A stretch of DNA of 39,298 nt from Planctomycetota bacterium (GTDB taxonomy: Bacteria > Planctomycetota > UBA1135 > UBA2386). Positions within the stretch are counted from its first letter, which is position 1; the number at the start of each line of letters is the position of its first letter. Positions 24,438 through 32,031 of the stretch are shown here, in pieces. The DNA is taken from assembly GCA_016794485.1 (NCBI GenBank), contig JAEUHV010000314.1, positions 1 to 39,298 on the forward strand. The letters run 5' to 3'. A program made the translations under genes and the position numbers. The notes below the pieces were generated by a model, which was not told where the DNA came from, did not search any database, and was given only the letters and a program-made list of their open reading frames with translations.

Positions 24438-25358
24438 ATGAGTCTGCCGCTGCGGTCCCGCGAAGGAGTTTGCGACGTCGAGTTCGTGCGCGGCGCGGCC
24501 GCGCGCCCCGATGCGCCGCCGGACCTGATGCTCGAGGTCGCGCACGGCGCCACACGCGCCCGCGACTTCACCGACCTGCGCCAGCGACTGCGCGGCGACT
24601 ACCCGGCCGACCTGTCGGACTTCTTCTTCGTCAACACCGACGTCGGCGCGCCGGAGCTCGCCGCCGCCGTCGCGCGCCGCGTCGTGCGCAGCCAGCCGCG
24701 GCGCACCGCCGTCGTCGTGCGTTGCCTCGTGCCGCGCACGTTCGTCGACTGCAACCGCAAGATCGAACGGGACGTCGTCGCCACCGCGAGTCGCGCCGGC
24801 GAGATGACGCCGGGTCTGCAGCCGTGGGTGCGCGATCCGCACGACCGCGACCTGCTGCTCGACCGCTACTTCGCCTACCGCGAGGTCGTCACCGCCGCGT
24901 TCGACGCCACCGCCGCGACCGCGGGCCTCGCGTTGTTCGTGCACACCTACGCCCCGCGCAGCATCGACGTTCCGGTCGACCTCGACATCGGCAAGAACCT
25001 GCGCGCCGCCTACGCCGCCGACCGCATCGGCACGTGGACGCTGCGGCCGGCGGTCGACCTGATCACGCACGATCCCGACGGCCTCGAGCTGGCTTCGCCG
25101 AAGCTGGCGGCGCGCGCTGCCGCCGAGTTCACCGCGGCCGGGTTCGAGGTCGAGCGCAACGCGACCTACCCGCTGCACCCCGTGACGCTGGCGCACACGT
25201 TCGCGGTGCAGCGGCCGCAGGCGACGTTGTGCCTGGAGGTCCGGCGTGACCTGCTGCTGCCCGAGTTCGTGCCGTTCCGCGAGTTGATTCCGGATGCGCC
25301 TCGGGTCGAGCGGGCGGCGGCGCCGCTGGCCGCCGCGGTGCTCGGCGAATGGCGATGA
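24438..25358 (+). CDS. N-formylglutamate amidohydrolase-like protein
   Basis: 306 residues. The family pattern is visible: LMLEVAHGATRARDF (N-terminal 'S.PH.g'-like strand), FFFVNTDVGAPELAAAVAR, AVVVRCLVPRTFVDCNRKIE (the 's.R.vvDlNR' element), DRYFAYREVVTAAF and LALFVHTYAPRSID (the His-containing strand). Members hydrolyse N-formylglutamate or related N-acyl amino acids with a metal; several family members have other substrates. It is an isolated gene with no histidine-degradation neighbours, so the substrate is open. The ATG at 24438 has no clear Shine-Dalgarno. CorA follows about 50 nt later on the same strand. Confidence 0.72.
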   Translation: MSLPLRSREGVCDVEFVRGAAARPDAPPDLMLEVAHGATRARDFTDLRQRLRGDYPADLSDFFFVNTDVGAPELAAAVARRVVRSQPRRTAVVVRCLVPRTFVDCNRKIERDVVATASRAGEMTPGLQPWVRDPHDRDLLLDRYFAYREVVTAAFDATAATAGLALFVHTYAPRSIDVPVDLDIGKNLRAAYAADRIGTWTLRPAVDLITHDPDGLELASPKLAARAAAEFTAAGFEVERNATYPLHPVTLAHTFAVQRPQATLCLEVRRDLLLPEFVPFRELIPDAPRVERAAAPLAAAVLGEWR

Positions 25359-25410
25359 GCAGAGCGTCGTGTCGTTCGCGTGGCTCGCGCGGCAGAATGC
25401 CGGCCGAACC

Positions 25411-26511
25411 GTGACCGCCACGCCCTCGCCCGTTCCCTCGCCCGACGATCGCCGTCCAAAGCGGTTGCGCAAGAAGCGCGCAGCGTCGCCGGTGGGGGCC
25501 TCGCCCGGCACGCTGCAGCCGGGGCCCGATGCGCTGCCGATGGCGATGAGCGTGGTCGGCTACGGCCGCAGCGGCGTGGTCGAGAAGCAGGCGCCGACGC
25601 TGGCCGAGATCGCGGCGATGCGCGGCAGCTGCGCCGTGGTCTGGGTCGACGTCACCGGCATCGGCGACGTCGCCATGCTGCGCGCCCTCGGCGAGGAGTT
25701 CGGGTTGCACCGGTTGGCGCTCGAGGACGTCGTCAACGTGCACCAGCGGGCAAAGGTCGAGGACTTCGGCGACCACGCGTTCGTCGTGCTGCGCATGGTC
25801 GATGCGACGCACACGACCGAGACGGAGCAGTTCTCGATCTTCGTCGGCGAGAACTTCGTGCTGACGTTCCAGGAGCGGCCAGGCGACTGCTTCGCGATGG
25901 TGCGCAACCGGCTGCGCGATCCGGCGGGGCAGATGCAGCGGCGCGGCGCCGACTACCTCGCCTACGCGCTGCTCGACGCGGTCGTCGACGCGTTCTTCCC
26001 CGAGCTGGAACGGCTCGACGCGCGGCTCGAAGCGATCGAGCTGTCGATCCTGGATCGCAAGGTCGAGAACGGCACGGTCGAGCAGTTGCACGGCGTGCGG
26101 CGTTGCCTGCTCGAGCTGCGCCGCGCGGTGTGGCCGCTGCGCGAGGTCGCCGGCTCGTTGTTGCGCGGCGATTCGCGGCATTTCTCGCACGACGTGCAGC
26201 CGTACCTGCGCGACGTGCACGACCATGTCGTGCAGCTGCTGGATCTGCTCGAGAACTACCGCGAGATGACCAGCAGCCTGCTCGACCTGCACCTGTCGAC
26301 GGTGAACCACCGACTCAACGAGGTGATGAAGCTGCTGACGGTGATCTCGACGATCTTCATTCCGCTGACGTTCGTCGCCGGCATCTACGGCATGAACTTC
26401 GACTGGATGCCGGAGCTGCGCGTGTGGTGGGGTTATCCGGTGTGTCTCGGCGTGATGCTGGTGACCGGCTTGTGCATGCTGCGCTGGTTCAAGCAGCGCG
26501 GCTGGGTGTGA
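25411..26511 (+). CDS. corA: CorA-type magnesium/cobalt transporter
   Basis: About 366 residues from a GTG at 25411. The alternative GTG at 25369 would add 14 residues; the N terminus is uncertain. A basic N-terminal tail (RRPKRLRKKRAAS) is followed by the CorA cytoplasmic funnel. It includes LHRLALEDVVNVHQRAKVED and FSIFVGENFVLTFQERPGDC, long helices with DYLAYALLDAVVDAFFP, and two C-terminal membrane helices. The pore signature YGMNF (GMN at 327-329) and the final basic FKQRGWV are intact. It is an inner-membrane pentamer that imports Mg2+. No Mg2+ riboswitch was seen. It converges with the TetR operon. Confidence 0.95.
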   Translation: MTATPSPVPSPDDRRPKRLRKKRAASPVGASPGTLQPGPDALPMAMSVVGYGRSGVVEKQAPTLAEIAAMRGSCAVVWVDVTGIGDVAMLRALGEEFGLHRLALEDVVNVHQRAKVEDFGDHAFVVLRMVDATHTTETEQFSIFVGENFVLTFQERPGDCFAMVRNRLRDPAGQMQRRGADYLAYALLDAVVDAFFPELERLDARLEAIELSILDRKVENGTVEQLHGVRRCLLELRRAVWPLREVAGSLLRGDSRHFSHDVQPYLRDVHDHVVQLLDLLENYREMTSSLLDLHLSTVNHRLNEVMKLLTVISTIFIPLTFVAGIYGMNFDWMPELRVWWGYPVCLGVMLVTGLCMLRWFKQRGWV

Positions 26512-26535
26512 CCCCAGGCCCGTGCGTGCACAGCT

Positions 26536-26566
26536 CGTGGGCGTTTTGCACGACGGTTTGCCCACG
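26536..26566. terminator. Inverted repeat between converging corA and tetR genes
   Basis: CGTGGGC (26536-26542) and GCCCACG (26560-26566) form a perfect 7-bp stem with a 17-nt loop in the 111-nt convergent spacer. The loop is long and there is no U-tract, so a role as a bidirectional terminator is possible but weak. Confidence 0.25.
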
Positions 26567-26622
26567 GCCTTCCGACGCTTCGCGGGTGCTGGCCCCGGCG
26601 CGGTGGCGGCCGCGCCCTGGGC

Positions 26623-27315
26623 TCACACCTCCGTCGGGAAACGCAGGTCGCGCACCAGCTCGACGACCTTCTTGCGGAACGGCCGCAGCAGCGGGTTCGA
26701 CGCCAGCTTGATCGCGCTGGCGATCATCTCGACGGTGCGGTCCACCAGCGCGTGCGTCTTGCGCCGGCCGGGCGAGCGGTCGTGGATCCAGTACAGCACG
26801 ATGCCCATGCTGTAGGTCCACAGCAGGCCGGGCAGCTCGGCCGCGAGGTCGGACGGCACGCGGGTCGAGCTGCCGGTGAGCGCTTCGGCGAACAGTTGCT
26901 CCCCTTCGCGGGCGATGTCGGCGCCGGCCGGGTGGAACGGATTCAGCGGGCTCTCCGGGTCGGCGGCGCTGCGGAACATCAGGGCGCTGAAGCGGTGGTA
27001 GGGCTCGATCACTTCGAGCTTCGCCGTCATCACCGCCGACAGCCGGTCGGCGAGCGCGCGTTTCCGTGCCAGCCTGGGCCGGGCGGCGGCGAGGTGCGCC
27101 TCGTGCACCTCGCGGTAGAACGCCGCCAGCAGCAGGTCCTTGTTCTCGAAGTAGTAGTAGGCGTTGCCGAGCGACACGCCGGCGGCCTCGGCGACCATGC
27201 GCATCGTCGTCGCCTCGTAGCCGTGCGCGCGGAACAGCTCGAGGGCCGCGGCGACGATGCGTTCCTTGGTGCGTTCGCCCTTGCTCGGCGGGGGCGGCAC
27301 GGCGGCGTCGGTCAT
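26623..27315 (-). CDS. TetR-family transcriptional regulator
   Basis: 230 residues. The N-terminal helix-turn-helix is typical: KGERTKERIVAAALELFRAH, then GYEATTMRMVAEAAGVSLGN and AYYYFENKDLLLAAFY (residues ~12-66). The rest is the all-helical ligand-binding and dimer domain, with hydrophobic segments such as LAAELPGLLWTYSMGIVLYW. It is the last gene of a three-gene run (28127 to 26623) with gaps of 5 and 9 nt. Two perfect palindromes lie just upstream of the first gene and are the obvious candidate operators, implying autorepression. The effector is unknown. Confidence 0.92.
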   Translation of the reverse strand: MTDAAVPPPPSKGERTKERIVAAALELFRAHGYEATTMRMVAEAAGVSLGNAYYYFENKDLLLAAFYREVHEAHLAAARPRLARKRALADRLSAVMTAKLEVIEPYHRFSALMFRSAADPESPLNPFHPAGADIAREGEQLFAEALTGSSTRVPSDLAAELPGLLWTYSMGIVLYWIHDRSPGRRKTHALVDRTVEMIASAIKLASNPLLRPFRKKVVELVRDLRFPTEV

Positions 27316-27324
27316 GCGGGCACG

Positions 27325-27690
27325 CTAGCCGGCGCGGCGCCGCTTCGTCCACGCCGCGACGCCGGCGATGCCCGCGAACAGCTTCTCGGCGAACGGGCGC
27401 CAGCGCGGCGTGGCGAAGCGCAGGGCCCAGCGGCGCCAGCCGCGCAGCGCCCACAGCACCGTGATCCAGGCCGTGGTGCCGCGATAGACCGCGCCGTCGC
27501 TCGCGGTCACGGTGATCTGCGCGAGCAGGGACTTCAGGTCGATCGGGCAGCCGTGGGCGTCGGCGTGTTGGGCGGCGATGCAGTGCACCGGCACGAACTT
27601 CGGCTGCGCGTCGAGCCAGCGCGCGACCCGCGTGCACAGGCCGCAGTCGCCGTCGAACCACACGGTGAGCGTCAGGTCGCGCGGTTCCAT
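27325..27690 (-). CDS. DCC-family (DUF393) thiol-disulfide oxidoreductase-like protein
   Basis: About 121 residues from the ATG at 27690, preceded by GGGGTGA. A GTG at 27699 that overlaps the upstream stop codon (GTGA) is the alternative start. The family name motif is clear: VWFDGDCGLCTRVARWLDAQ, with the CxxC at CGLC. The body ends in ALRFATPRWRPFAEKLFAGI and a basic tail, KRRRAG. DCC proteins are small thioredoxin-fold-like proteins of uncertain biochemistry. It sits between the membrane protein and TetR genes in the same operon. The pairing with a membrane protein suggests redox or lipid-related membrane work, which is inference. Confidence 0.88.
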   Translation of the reverse strand: MEPRDLTLTVWFDGDCGLCTRVARWLDAQPKFVPVHCIAAQHADAHGCPIDLKSLLAQITVTASDGAVYRGTTAWITVLWALRGWRRWALRFATPRWRPFAEKLFAGIAGVAAWTKRRRAG

Positions 27691-27695
27691 GGTGT

Positions 27696-28127
27696 TCACC
27701 CCGCGGCGATGCCGCCGTTCGCCGTCTTCGGCAGTTCGGGCAGGCGCAGGTCCGGCGGCAGCGGGCGCGGCGCCTCGACCAGGCGCTTGTGGCTGCGGAT
27801 GCGGCTGAACACGAACAGGTTGAAGAAGTGCATGCCGCCGAGCACGACCAGCACGAGGCCGACCTTGTAGCTCAGCGCTTCGACCGCTTCGGTGGCGTTG
27901 CCGACGCGGGCGGCGAGCTTCAGGGCGAGGGACATGTAGCCGAAGTTGATCAGGTAGAACCCGACCACGAGCAGGTGGTTGACGGAGTCGGCGAGGTCGC
28001 CGCGGTCGTGGAACACGTCGACCAGGAACGCGCGGCCGTTCTTGTGCAGGGTGCGGCCGACCCAGACGGTCAGGCCGACGCTGATGGCGACGTAGGCGAG
28101 ATAGGCGAGCAGGGTGGTGTCGAACAC
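27696..28127 (-). CDS. Small polytopic membrane protein heading the tetR operon
   Basis: 143 residues from a GTG at 28127, with GGAGGA about 5 nt upstream, which decides this start. Three to four membrane segments: LLAYLAYVAISVGLTVWVG, NHLLVVGFYLINFGYMSLAL and VGLVLVVLGGMHFFNLFVFS. Conserved-looking elements are RTLHKNGRAFLVD, DLADSVNHLLV and KVGLVLVVLGGMHFFN. The same layout occurs in a family of actinobacterial membrane proteins that I know only as uncharacterised. A Pro-rich cytoplasmic tail follows. First gene of the operon; its leader carries both palindromes. It may be a membrane redox or lipid factor controlled by the TetR protein. Confidence 0.82.
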   Translation of the reverse strand: MFDTTLLAYLAYVAISVGLTVWVGRTLHKNGRAFLVDVFHDRGDLADSVNHLLVVGFYLINFGYMSLALKLAARVGNATEAVEALSYKVGLVLVVLGGMHFFNLFVFSRIRSHKRLVEAPRPLPPDLRLPELPKTANGGIAAG

Positions 28128-28144
28128 GGGTCCTCCGGGTTGGA

Positions 28145-28160
28145 GTTGAACATGTTCAAC
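28145..28160 (-). promoter_or_regulatory. Palindromic operator 1 of the tetR operon
   Basis: GTTGAACATGTTCAAC is a perfect 16-bp palindrome in the leader, 17 nt before the GTG at 28127. It shares TTGAAC..GTTCAA arms with the second palindrome. Paired palindromes of this size upstream of an operon that encodes a TetR regulator are typical TetR sites. Confidence 0.75.
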
Positions 28161-28201
28161 AACGGTCCCTGCCGGCTCGTCTTTCGTTCTGGGCCGGATT
28201 C

Positions 28202-28215
28202 TTGAACGCGTTCAA
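28202..28215 (-). promoter_or_regulatory. Palindromic operator 2 of the tetR operon
   Basis: TTGAACGCGTTCAA is a perfect 14-bp palindrome whose centre lies 56 bp from that of operator 1. The arms are identical and only the central two bases differ. The surrounding spacer is otherwise GC-rich. A -10/-35 pair between the two sites could not be fixed by eye. Confidence 0.72.
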
Positions 28216-28256
28216 ACCGACGGTGTGGAAGTGGCCCAGGCAGCGGGGATTGCCGT

Positions 28257-28778
28257 TCAGGGGCGGCGTGCGCACAGGCGCTGACGCACGGCGGTGGGTG
28301 GCGAACCGACCTCCCCGTGGCCGTGGTCGAGCACCAGCAGCCGGTCGCGCACGGCGTCGCGCAGTTCGTCCTCACGCAGCAGGAAGTCGGGGTTGCGCGG
28401 CCGGCCGAAGCGTTCGTTGCCGACGGCGAACGTCTCGTAGAGCAGCACGCCGCCCGGCGCGACGCTGGCGACCAGCGTCGGCAGCAGCGGTCGCCACAGG
28501 TAGTTGGCCACGACCACGGCGGCGAACGTGCGGCCCGGCAGCGGCCACGGTGCGTACTCGAGATCGGCGGTGAGCACTTCGATGCGTGGGTGCGGCCGCG
28601 CGCGCAACGCCGCGGTGTCGCGATCGACGGCGAGCACCGGGTGCCCCCGATCGGCGAACAGGCGCGCGTGCCGGCCGCCGCCGGCGGCGACGTCGAGCAC
28701 GGTGCCGCCGGGCGGGACGAGTTCGGCCCAGTGCACGAACGTCGGCAGCGGCACGTCGTCGGCGTGGTGGGCGTTCAT
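28257..28778 (-). CDS. Class I SAM-dependent methyltransferase coupled to hipA
   Basis: 173 residues. Motif I is VLDVAAGGGRHARLFADRGH (about residues 27-46), followed by the acidic motif II in PVLAVDRD. Next come LTADLEYAPWPLPG and VVVANYLWRPLLPTLVASVA with the motif-IV-like region, and a GGVLLYETFAVGNERFGRPR segment. It resembles the TehB-like and small metabolite methyltransferases; the substrate is unknown. The ATG overlaps the hipA stop by 4 nt (ATGA), so it is the third gene of the hip operon. There is no DNA-methyltransferase NPPY or DPPY motif, so I do not think it modifies DNA. Confidence 0.85.
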   Translation of the reverse strand: MNAHHADDVPLPTFVHWAELVPPGGTVLDVAAGGGRHARLFADRGHPVLAVDRDTAALRARPHPRIEVLTADLEYAPWPLPGRTFAAVVVANYLWRPLLPTLVASVAPGGVLLYETFAVGNERFGRPRNPDFLLREDELRDAVRDRLLVLDHGHGEVGSPPTAVRQRLCARRP

Positions 28779-30088
28779 CGGCGCAGCAGGCGGTGCTGGG
28801 CGGCGATCGCGTCGACCACTTCGGCGGCCACGCCGGCTTCGCGGGCGAACTCGCGCCAGCGCGCGACCGCGTCGGCGACCTGCGCCAGGATCGTCTTGCC
28901 TTCGCCGATGCCGAAGCGGTCGGCTTCGGCCATCAGGTCCATGGCGGTGTGGTCACGGAAGCGGCCGTTGACGCCCATCAGGTGCTGGCTCGTCCACTCG
29001 CCGGTCGGGTTGTGGGCGAACGTCACGTCGTAGGCAGGGGCCAGCCGCCAGTTCCCGCCGCGGCGCAGCAGGAATGCGGTGTTCTTGGTGTGGTCGTCGC
29101 AGTTGCGTGCCATCACCGCGAACGCCATGCGCCGGAACGCCTCGACCAGGTCCTCGCGCGGCAGTCCGAGCCGCTGCATCGCCAGGAACAGCTGGGCATA
29201 GGCGTTGGCGCCGCGCCGGCGGAAGTCGAGATGGTCCATCGCGCAGAGAGTCTGCACGTGGTGCCGCGTCGTCGGGCCGTCGCGGTCGAAGCGACGGGTC
29301 ATGAAGTGCGCACGGCCGTTTTCTTCCAGCAGCCGGCAATCGCTCATCGCGATGCCGGCCGCACGCGCCATGCGGTGGTAGGCGAACTCGATGCGGCCGT
29401 AGTCGCGCGACGCGCCGAGTTCGCGGTCGGCGCCGACACCGTCGAACTTCAGCAGCCAGTGTTCGAAGCCGGCGGGCGCATCGAGCTGGCCCGAGCGCAT
29501 CGCGCCGGTGGTTGGGTTCCACGCGACCACGGCCTTGGCGCGGGCACCGCCGGCCGACGTGCCGACCTCGATGATCGCGCGCAGCGCTGCGCGCGTGTCG
29601 TCGGCATCGGTCCAGGTTCCGTGCACGGCCTTGCGCGCCTCGCCGATCAGTTCGCCGAGTTCGATCGCGGTCGCCGTGCGCGAAGCAGGGCCGCGTGCAG
29701 GCCGGAACTCGAGCGCGCCCATCGCCCGGCGGCCCATGTAGGCGAGGCGGTCCAGCGCGGTGATGCGTTCGCGCGGCACGCCGCGTTCGGCCAGCCAACG
29801 GTCGATCAGCGCGTTGCCGAAGTCGTCGGGCAACGCGTCGGCGAGCAGTGCGGGCAGGCGTTTGTAGGTGTCGAGTGGCAGCGTCGGGAACACGAACGTG
29901 CGTTCGTCGTCGGCGACCGGCATGTGCAGCGGCGCCGGTTGGATGCCGGTGCGCGCGAAGCCGCGGTCGTAGGCGAACACGTAGAAGCCGAGCCCCGGGT
30001 CGAGCGCGCACGCGCCGACGAACTCGTCCCACATCCACACTTCGATGCGGTCGACGGGGCGGTAGCGATCAGCCCTTCTCGTGGCCAT
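28775..30088 (-). CDS. hipA: HipA-family serine/threonine kinase toxin
   Basis: 437 residues from the ATG at 30088, which lies inside the end of hipB (20-nt overlap). HipA features in order: an N-terminal subdomain (WMWDEFVGACALDPGLGFYV, DTYKRLPALLADALPDDFGN) and a middle segment (RAIIEVGTSAGGARAKAVVA, the P-loop-like region). Then come HWLLKFDG with the ATP-binding Lys, the catalytic NCDDHTKN near residue 326, and the metal-binding LAPAYDVTF. All kinase residues seem present, so an active kinase is expected. HipA kinases phosphorylate targets such as glutamyl-tRNA synthetase and stall growth. It is paired with the HipB-type antitoxin upstream and the methyltransferase downstream. Confidence 0.92.
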   Translation of the reverse strand: MATRRADRYRPVDRIEVWMWDEFVGACALDPGLGFYVFAYDRGFARTGIQPAPLHMPVADDERTFVFPTLPLDTYKRLPALLADALPDDFGNALIDRWLAERGVPRERITALDRLAYMGRRAMGALEFRPARGPASRTATAIELGELIGEARKAVHGTWTDADDTRAALRAIIEVGTSAGGARAKAVVAWNPTTGAMRSGQLDAPAGFEHWLLKFDGVGADRELGASRDYGRIEFAYHRMARAAGIAMSDCRLLEENGRAHFMTRRFDRDGPTTRHHVQTLCAMDHLDFRRRGANAYAQLFLAMQRLGLPREDLVEAFRRMAFAVMARNCDDHTKNTAFLLRRGGNWRLAPAYDVTFAHNPTGEWTSQHLMGVNGRFRDHTAMDLMAEADRFGIGEGKTILAQVADAVARWREFAREAGVAAEVVDAIAAQHRLLRR

Positions 30089-30434
30089 GCGGCTTCCTCG
30101 AGGCGCGTTGGCGCGGCTGTACGGGGTGCCGCAGGTGCAGCGGGTTGATCGTCGCCTGCATGCGCAGGCTCGCGAGCCAGTCTTCGCGGCCGAGGGCACG
30201 CACGACCCGCACCAACGTGGTCAGGTTGGCGCGGCCCTGCTCCAGGTTCTGCAGGGCGCTGCGACCCACCCCGGCCCGGCTGGCGAGCTCCGCCTGGCCT
30301 TGGTTGCGGGACAGGCGCAGGTCGCGCAGGGCTTCGCCCAGGCGCTGCAGCCACTCTTCCGTGCTCAGGTTCTCAGGGATGGTTGAAATTGCGTGCCTTG
30401 TGCTGATCTGTGGCAAGAATGCTCGCAAAAGCAA
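30069..30434 (-). CDS. hipB: HipB-type HTH antitoxin/regulator
   Basis: Up to 121 residues. The Xre/Cro-type helix-turn-helix is clear: LGEALRDLRLSRNQGQAELA, SRAGVGRSALQNLEQGRANL and TTLVRVVRALGRED (about residues 30-85). The tail is basic and Pro/His-rich. HipB neutralises HipA and represses the operon. The start is doubtful. The frame opens with TTG at 30434, and TTGs at 30428 and 30416 are possible. However, a consensus-like promoter overlaps these codons, so translation may begin downstream, for instance at an ATT preceded by AAGG. No ATG or GTG is available before the domain. It overlaps hipA by 20 nt. Confidence 0.88.
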   Translation of the reverse strand: MLLRAFLPQISTRHAISTIPENLSTEEWLQRLGEALRDLRLSRNQGQAELASRAGVGRSALQNLEQGRANLTTLVRVVRALGREDWLASLRMQATINPLHLRHPVQPRQRASRKPHGHEKG

Positions 30435-30444
30435 TCGCTGTCAA
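30416..30444 (-). promoter_or_regulatory. Candidate hip operon promoter
   Basis: TTGACA (30444-30439 on the minus strand) is a perfect -35, followed by 17 nt and CATTCT (30421-30416) as a weak -10. Transcription would start near 30409. The region is less GC-rich than its surroundings. It overlaps the first candidate start codons of hipB, which is why that start is in doubt. Confidence 0.4.
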
Positions 30445-30535
30445 GATTGAATGGATTCCGATGGTGCCCGCAAAGACAGGCCTAGAGACGTCATCGGCCT
30501 ACTCGGCCCGGATTTCCAGGCATGAATCGTGGCAT

Positions 30536-30547
30536 GTCACAAGTGAC
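30536..30547. repeat. Short hyphenated palindrome between nadV and hipB
   Basis: GTCAC and GTGAC flank AA, giving a 12-bp near-perfect palindrome immediately after the nadV stop. It is too short for a terminator. It could be a protein-binding site about 100 bp upstream of hipB, but that is weak. Confidence 0.25.
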
Positions 30548-30549
30548 TG

Positions 30550-32031
30550 CTAGGACGTGAGTTCTCGCTCCACGATCGCGCGGATGCCCGCCAGGGTCTG
30601 CGTTCGCAGCAGCTTGCCGTTCTCGAACACCGGCTCGAGCAGGTTCGTGCGGGACGCTTCTTCCGCGCGCGTCACCGGGAAGTGGGCGCGCAGCTCGCCG
30701 CGCTCGTCGCGCCGCACGGCGATCAGGCCACGATGGCTGTTCTTCTTGCTGTCGGTGCGCGGCTGTTTGTAGATCTCGCGGTCCTCGCCGTTCACGGTGC
30801 AGAACGTCGCCTTCATCGCGAACCCGAACGTGTCGCGCGTGACGTGCTGGTAGGTGTAGCTGCCGATGCCGAGCACGACGTTGCACGAGGCGAAGCCCTT
30901 GTGCGCGAGGCCCTGCAGGATCGCCTGCTGCCGTTCGAGCGTGATCGAGTCGCCGTAGATCGCGCCCACGTGCGGGTCGAGCACGCGATAACCCTCCTTG
31001 GTGGTGGAGCCGCCGAACTGCTGCCACAGCAGTTCGATCAGGCCCGCGCGTTCAGGGCTGCCGGCGGGGGCTGCGGGATCGCCGACCAGGATCGCGACCG
31101 GATCGCCGCTGTCGGGGCGGATCACGAGCTTGCCGTCGCGGGCGAGGATCTCCCGCTTCAGGGCGGGCAGCAGATCGGTGATCACCCGGAAGAAGTCCCA
31201 GGTGTCGCTGACGACGCTGACGATGCCGCGCGGGTACACCGTCGTCAGCAGTCGGCGATAGGTCTCGATCTCGGTCTCCTTGCCACCGGCGCACATGACC
31301 GCGTGCTCGGTCGCGGGCACGCTGCCGCCGATCAGTTCCCGCTCGCTGTCGGCGCCGTAGTACTGCTCGAGGAAGTCGATCGCCGGAATCGTGTCGGTGC
31401 CGGTGAACGACAGCAGGTGGCCGGCACCGCTCACGCACGCGGCCTCGATGCCATACATCCCGCGGAACGAGAAGTCGTGGCCTTGCCACGGCACGAACTC
31501 GCGTGGGGAACCGGTCTGCTTCGCCCAGTGCTCGAACACCCGGCGGTAGCGGTTGGCGATCGTCGCCGCGGTGCACGGCCCCCAGACCACGGCGCTCATC
31601 ATCGTTTCGATGAAGTTCGTCAACCACGCGAAGCGCGGGTCGGTGTTCTCGATCGTGTGGGTCGGGACCTGCATCGGCACGCGCGTTCCCTCGGGCAGCG
31701 CCTTGATGCGCAGCGGCAGGTGGCCGAGGTCGTGCAGCGCTTCGACGTGGTCCATCGGCACTGCGCCCTTGCCGAGCGAAGTGTCGAGCCGGCGGCGGTA
31801 GGCGCCGACCGCCTGCTCCTTCGGCACGGCGAAGAACGTCTCGGTGAAGCGCCGCTGCAGGTACTCCATGACGAAGTACTGCAACCCGAAGAACACCACG
31901 TGGTCGATGTCGGCGATGCGGCTGCCGCGCGGCGTGAAGTTCGAGTAGACGGTCGTGGTGCCGTCCGGAAACTGCCGCCGATGGTCGGTCTTGTAGAAGT
32001 CGGTCAGGACGAGGGCGGGGATGGTGTTCAT
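30550..32031 (-). CDS. nadV: Nicotinamide phosphoribosyltransferase
   Basis: 493 residues, the size of NAMPT/NadV rather than shorter nicotinate enzymes. It transfers phosphoribose from PRPP to nicotinamide to give NMN for NAD salvage. Visible hallmarks: N-terminal LTDFYKTDHRRQFPDGTTTVYSN-like start (TDFYK..H), WGPCTAATIANRYRR, GHDFSFRGMYG, SGAGHLLSFTGTDTIPAI, the PRPP/ribose-binding LVIRPDSGDP, and LGIGSYTYQHVTRDTFGFAM. Its start overlaps the prs stop (ATGA). It is third in the nrtR-prs-nadV operon, placing PRPP supply and PRPP use side by side. The final gene is followed by the hip locus. Confidence 0.93.
   Translation of the reverse strand: MNTIPALVLTDFYKTDHRRQFPDGTTTVYSNFTPRGSRIADIDHVVFFGLQYFVMEYLQRRFTETFFAVPKEQAVGAYRRRLDTSLGKGAVPMDHVEALHDLGHLPLRIKALPEGTRVPMQVPTHTIENTDPRFAWLTNFIETMMSAVVWGPCTAATIANRYRRVFEHWAKQTGSPREFVPWQGHDFSFRGMYGIEAACVSGAGHLLSFTGTDTIPAIDFLEQYYGADSERELIGGSVPATEHAVMCAGGKETEIETYRRLLTTVYPRGIVSVVSDTWDFFRVITDLLPALKREILARDGKLVIRPDSGDPVAILVGDPAAPAGSPERAGLIELLWQQFGGSTTKEGYRVLDPHVGAIYGDSITLERQQAILQGLAHKGFASCNVVLGIGSYTYQHVTRDTFGFAMKATFCTVNGEDREIYKQPRTDSKKNSHRGLIAVRRDERGELRAHFPVTRAEEASRTNLLEPVFENGKLLRTQTLAGIRAIVERELTS

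Noticed and set aside
25355..25368. ATG at 25355 overlapping the amidohydrolase stop as the corA start
   Set aside because: It is out of frame with CorA; the GTG codons at 25369 or 25411 are in frame.
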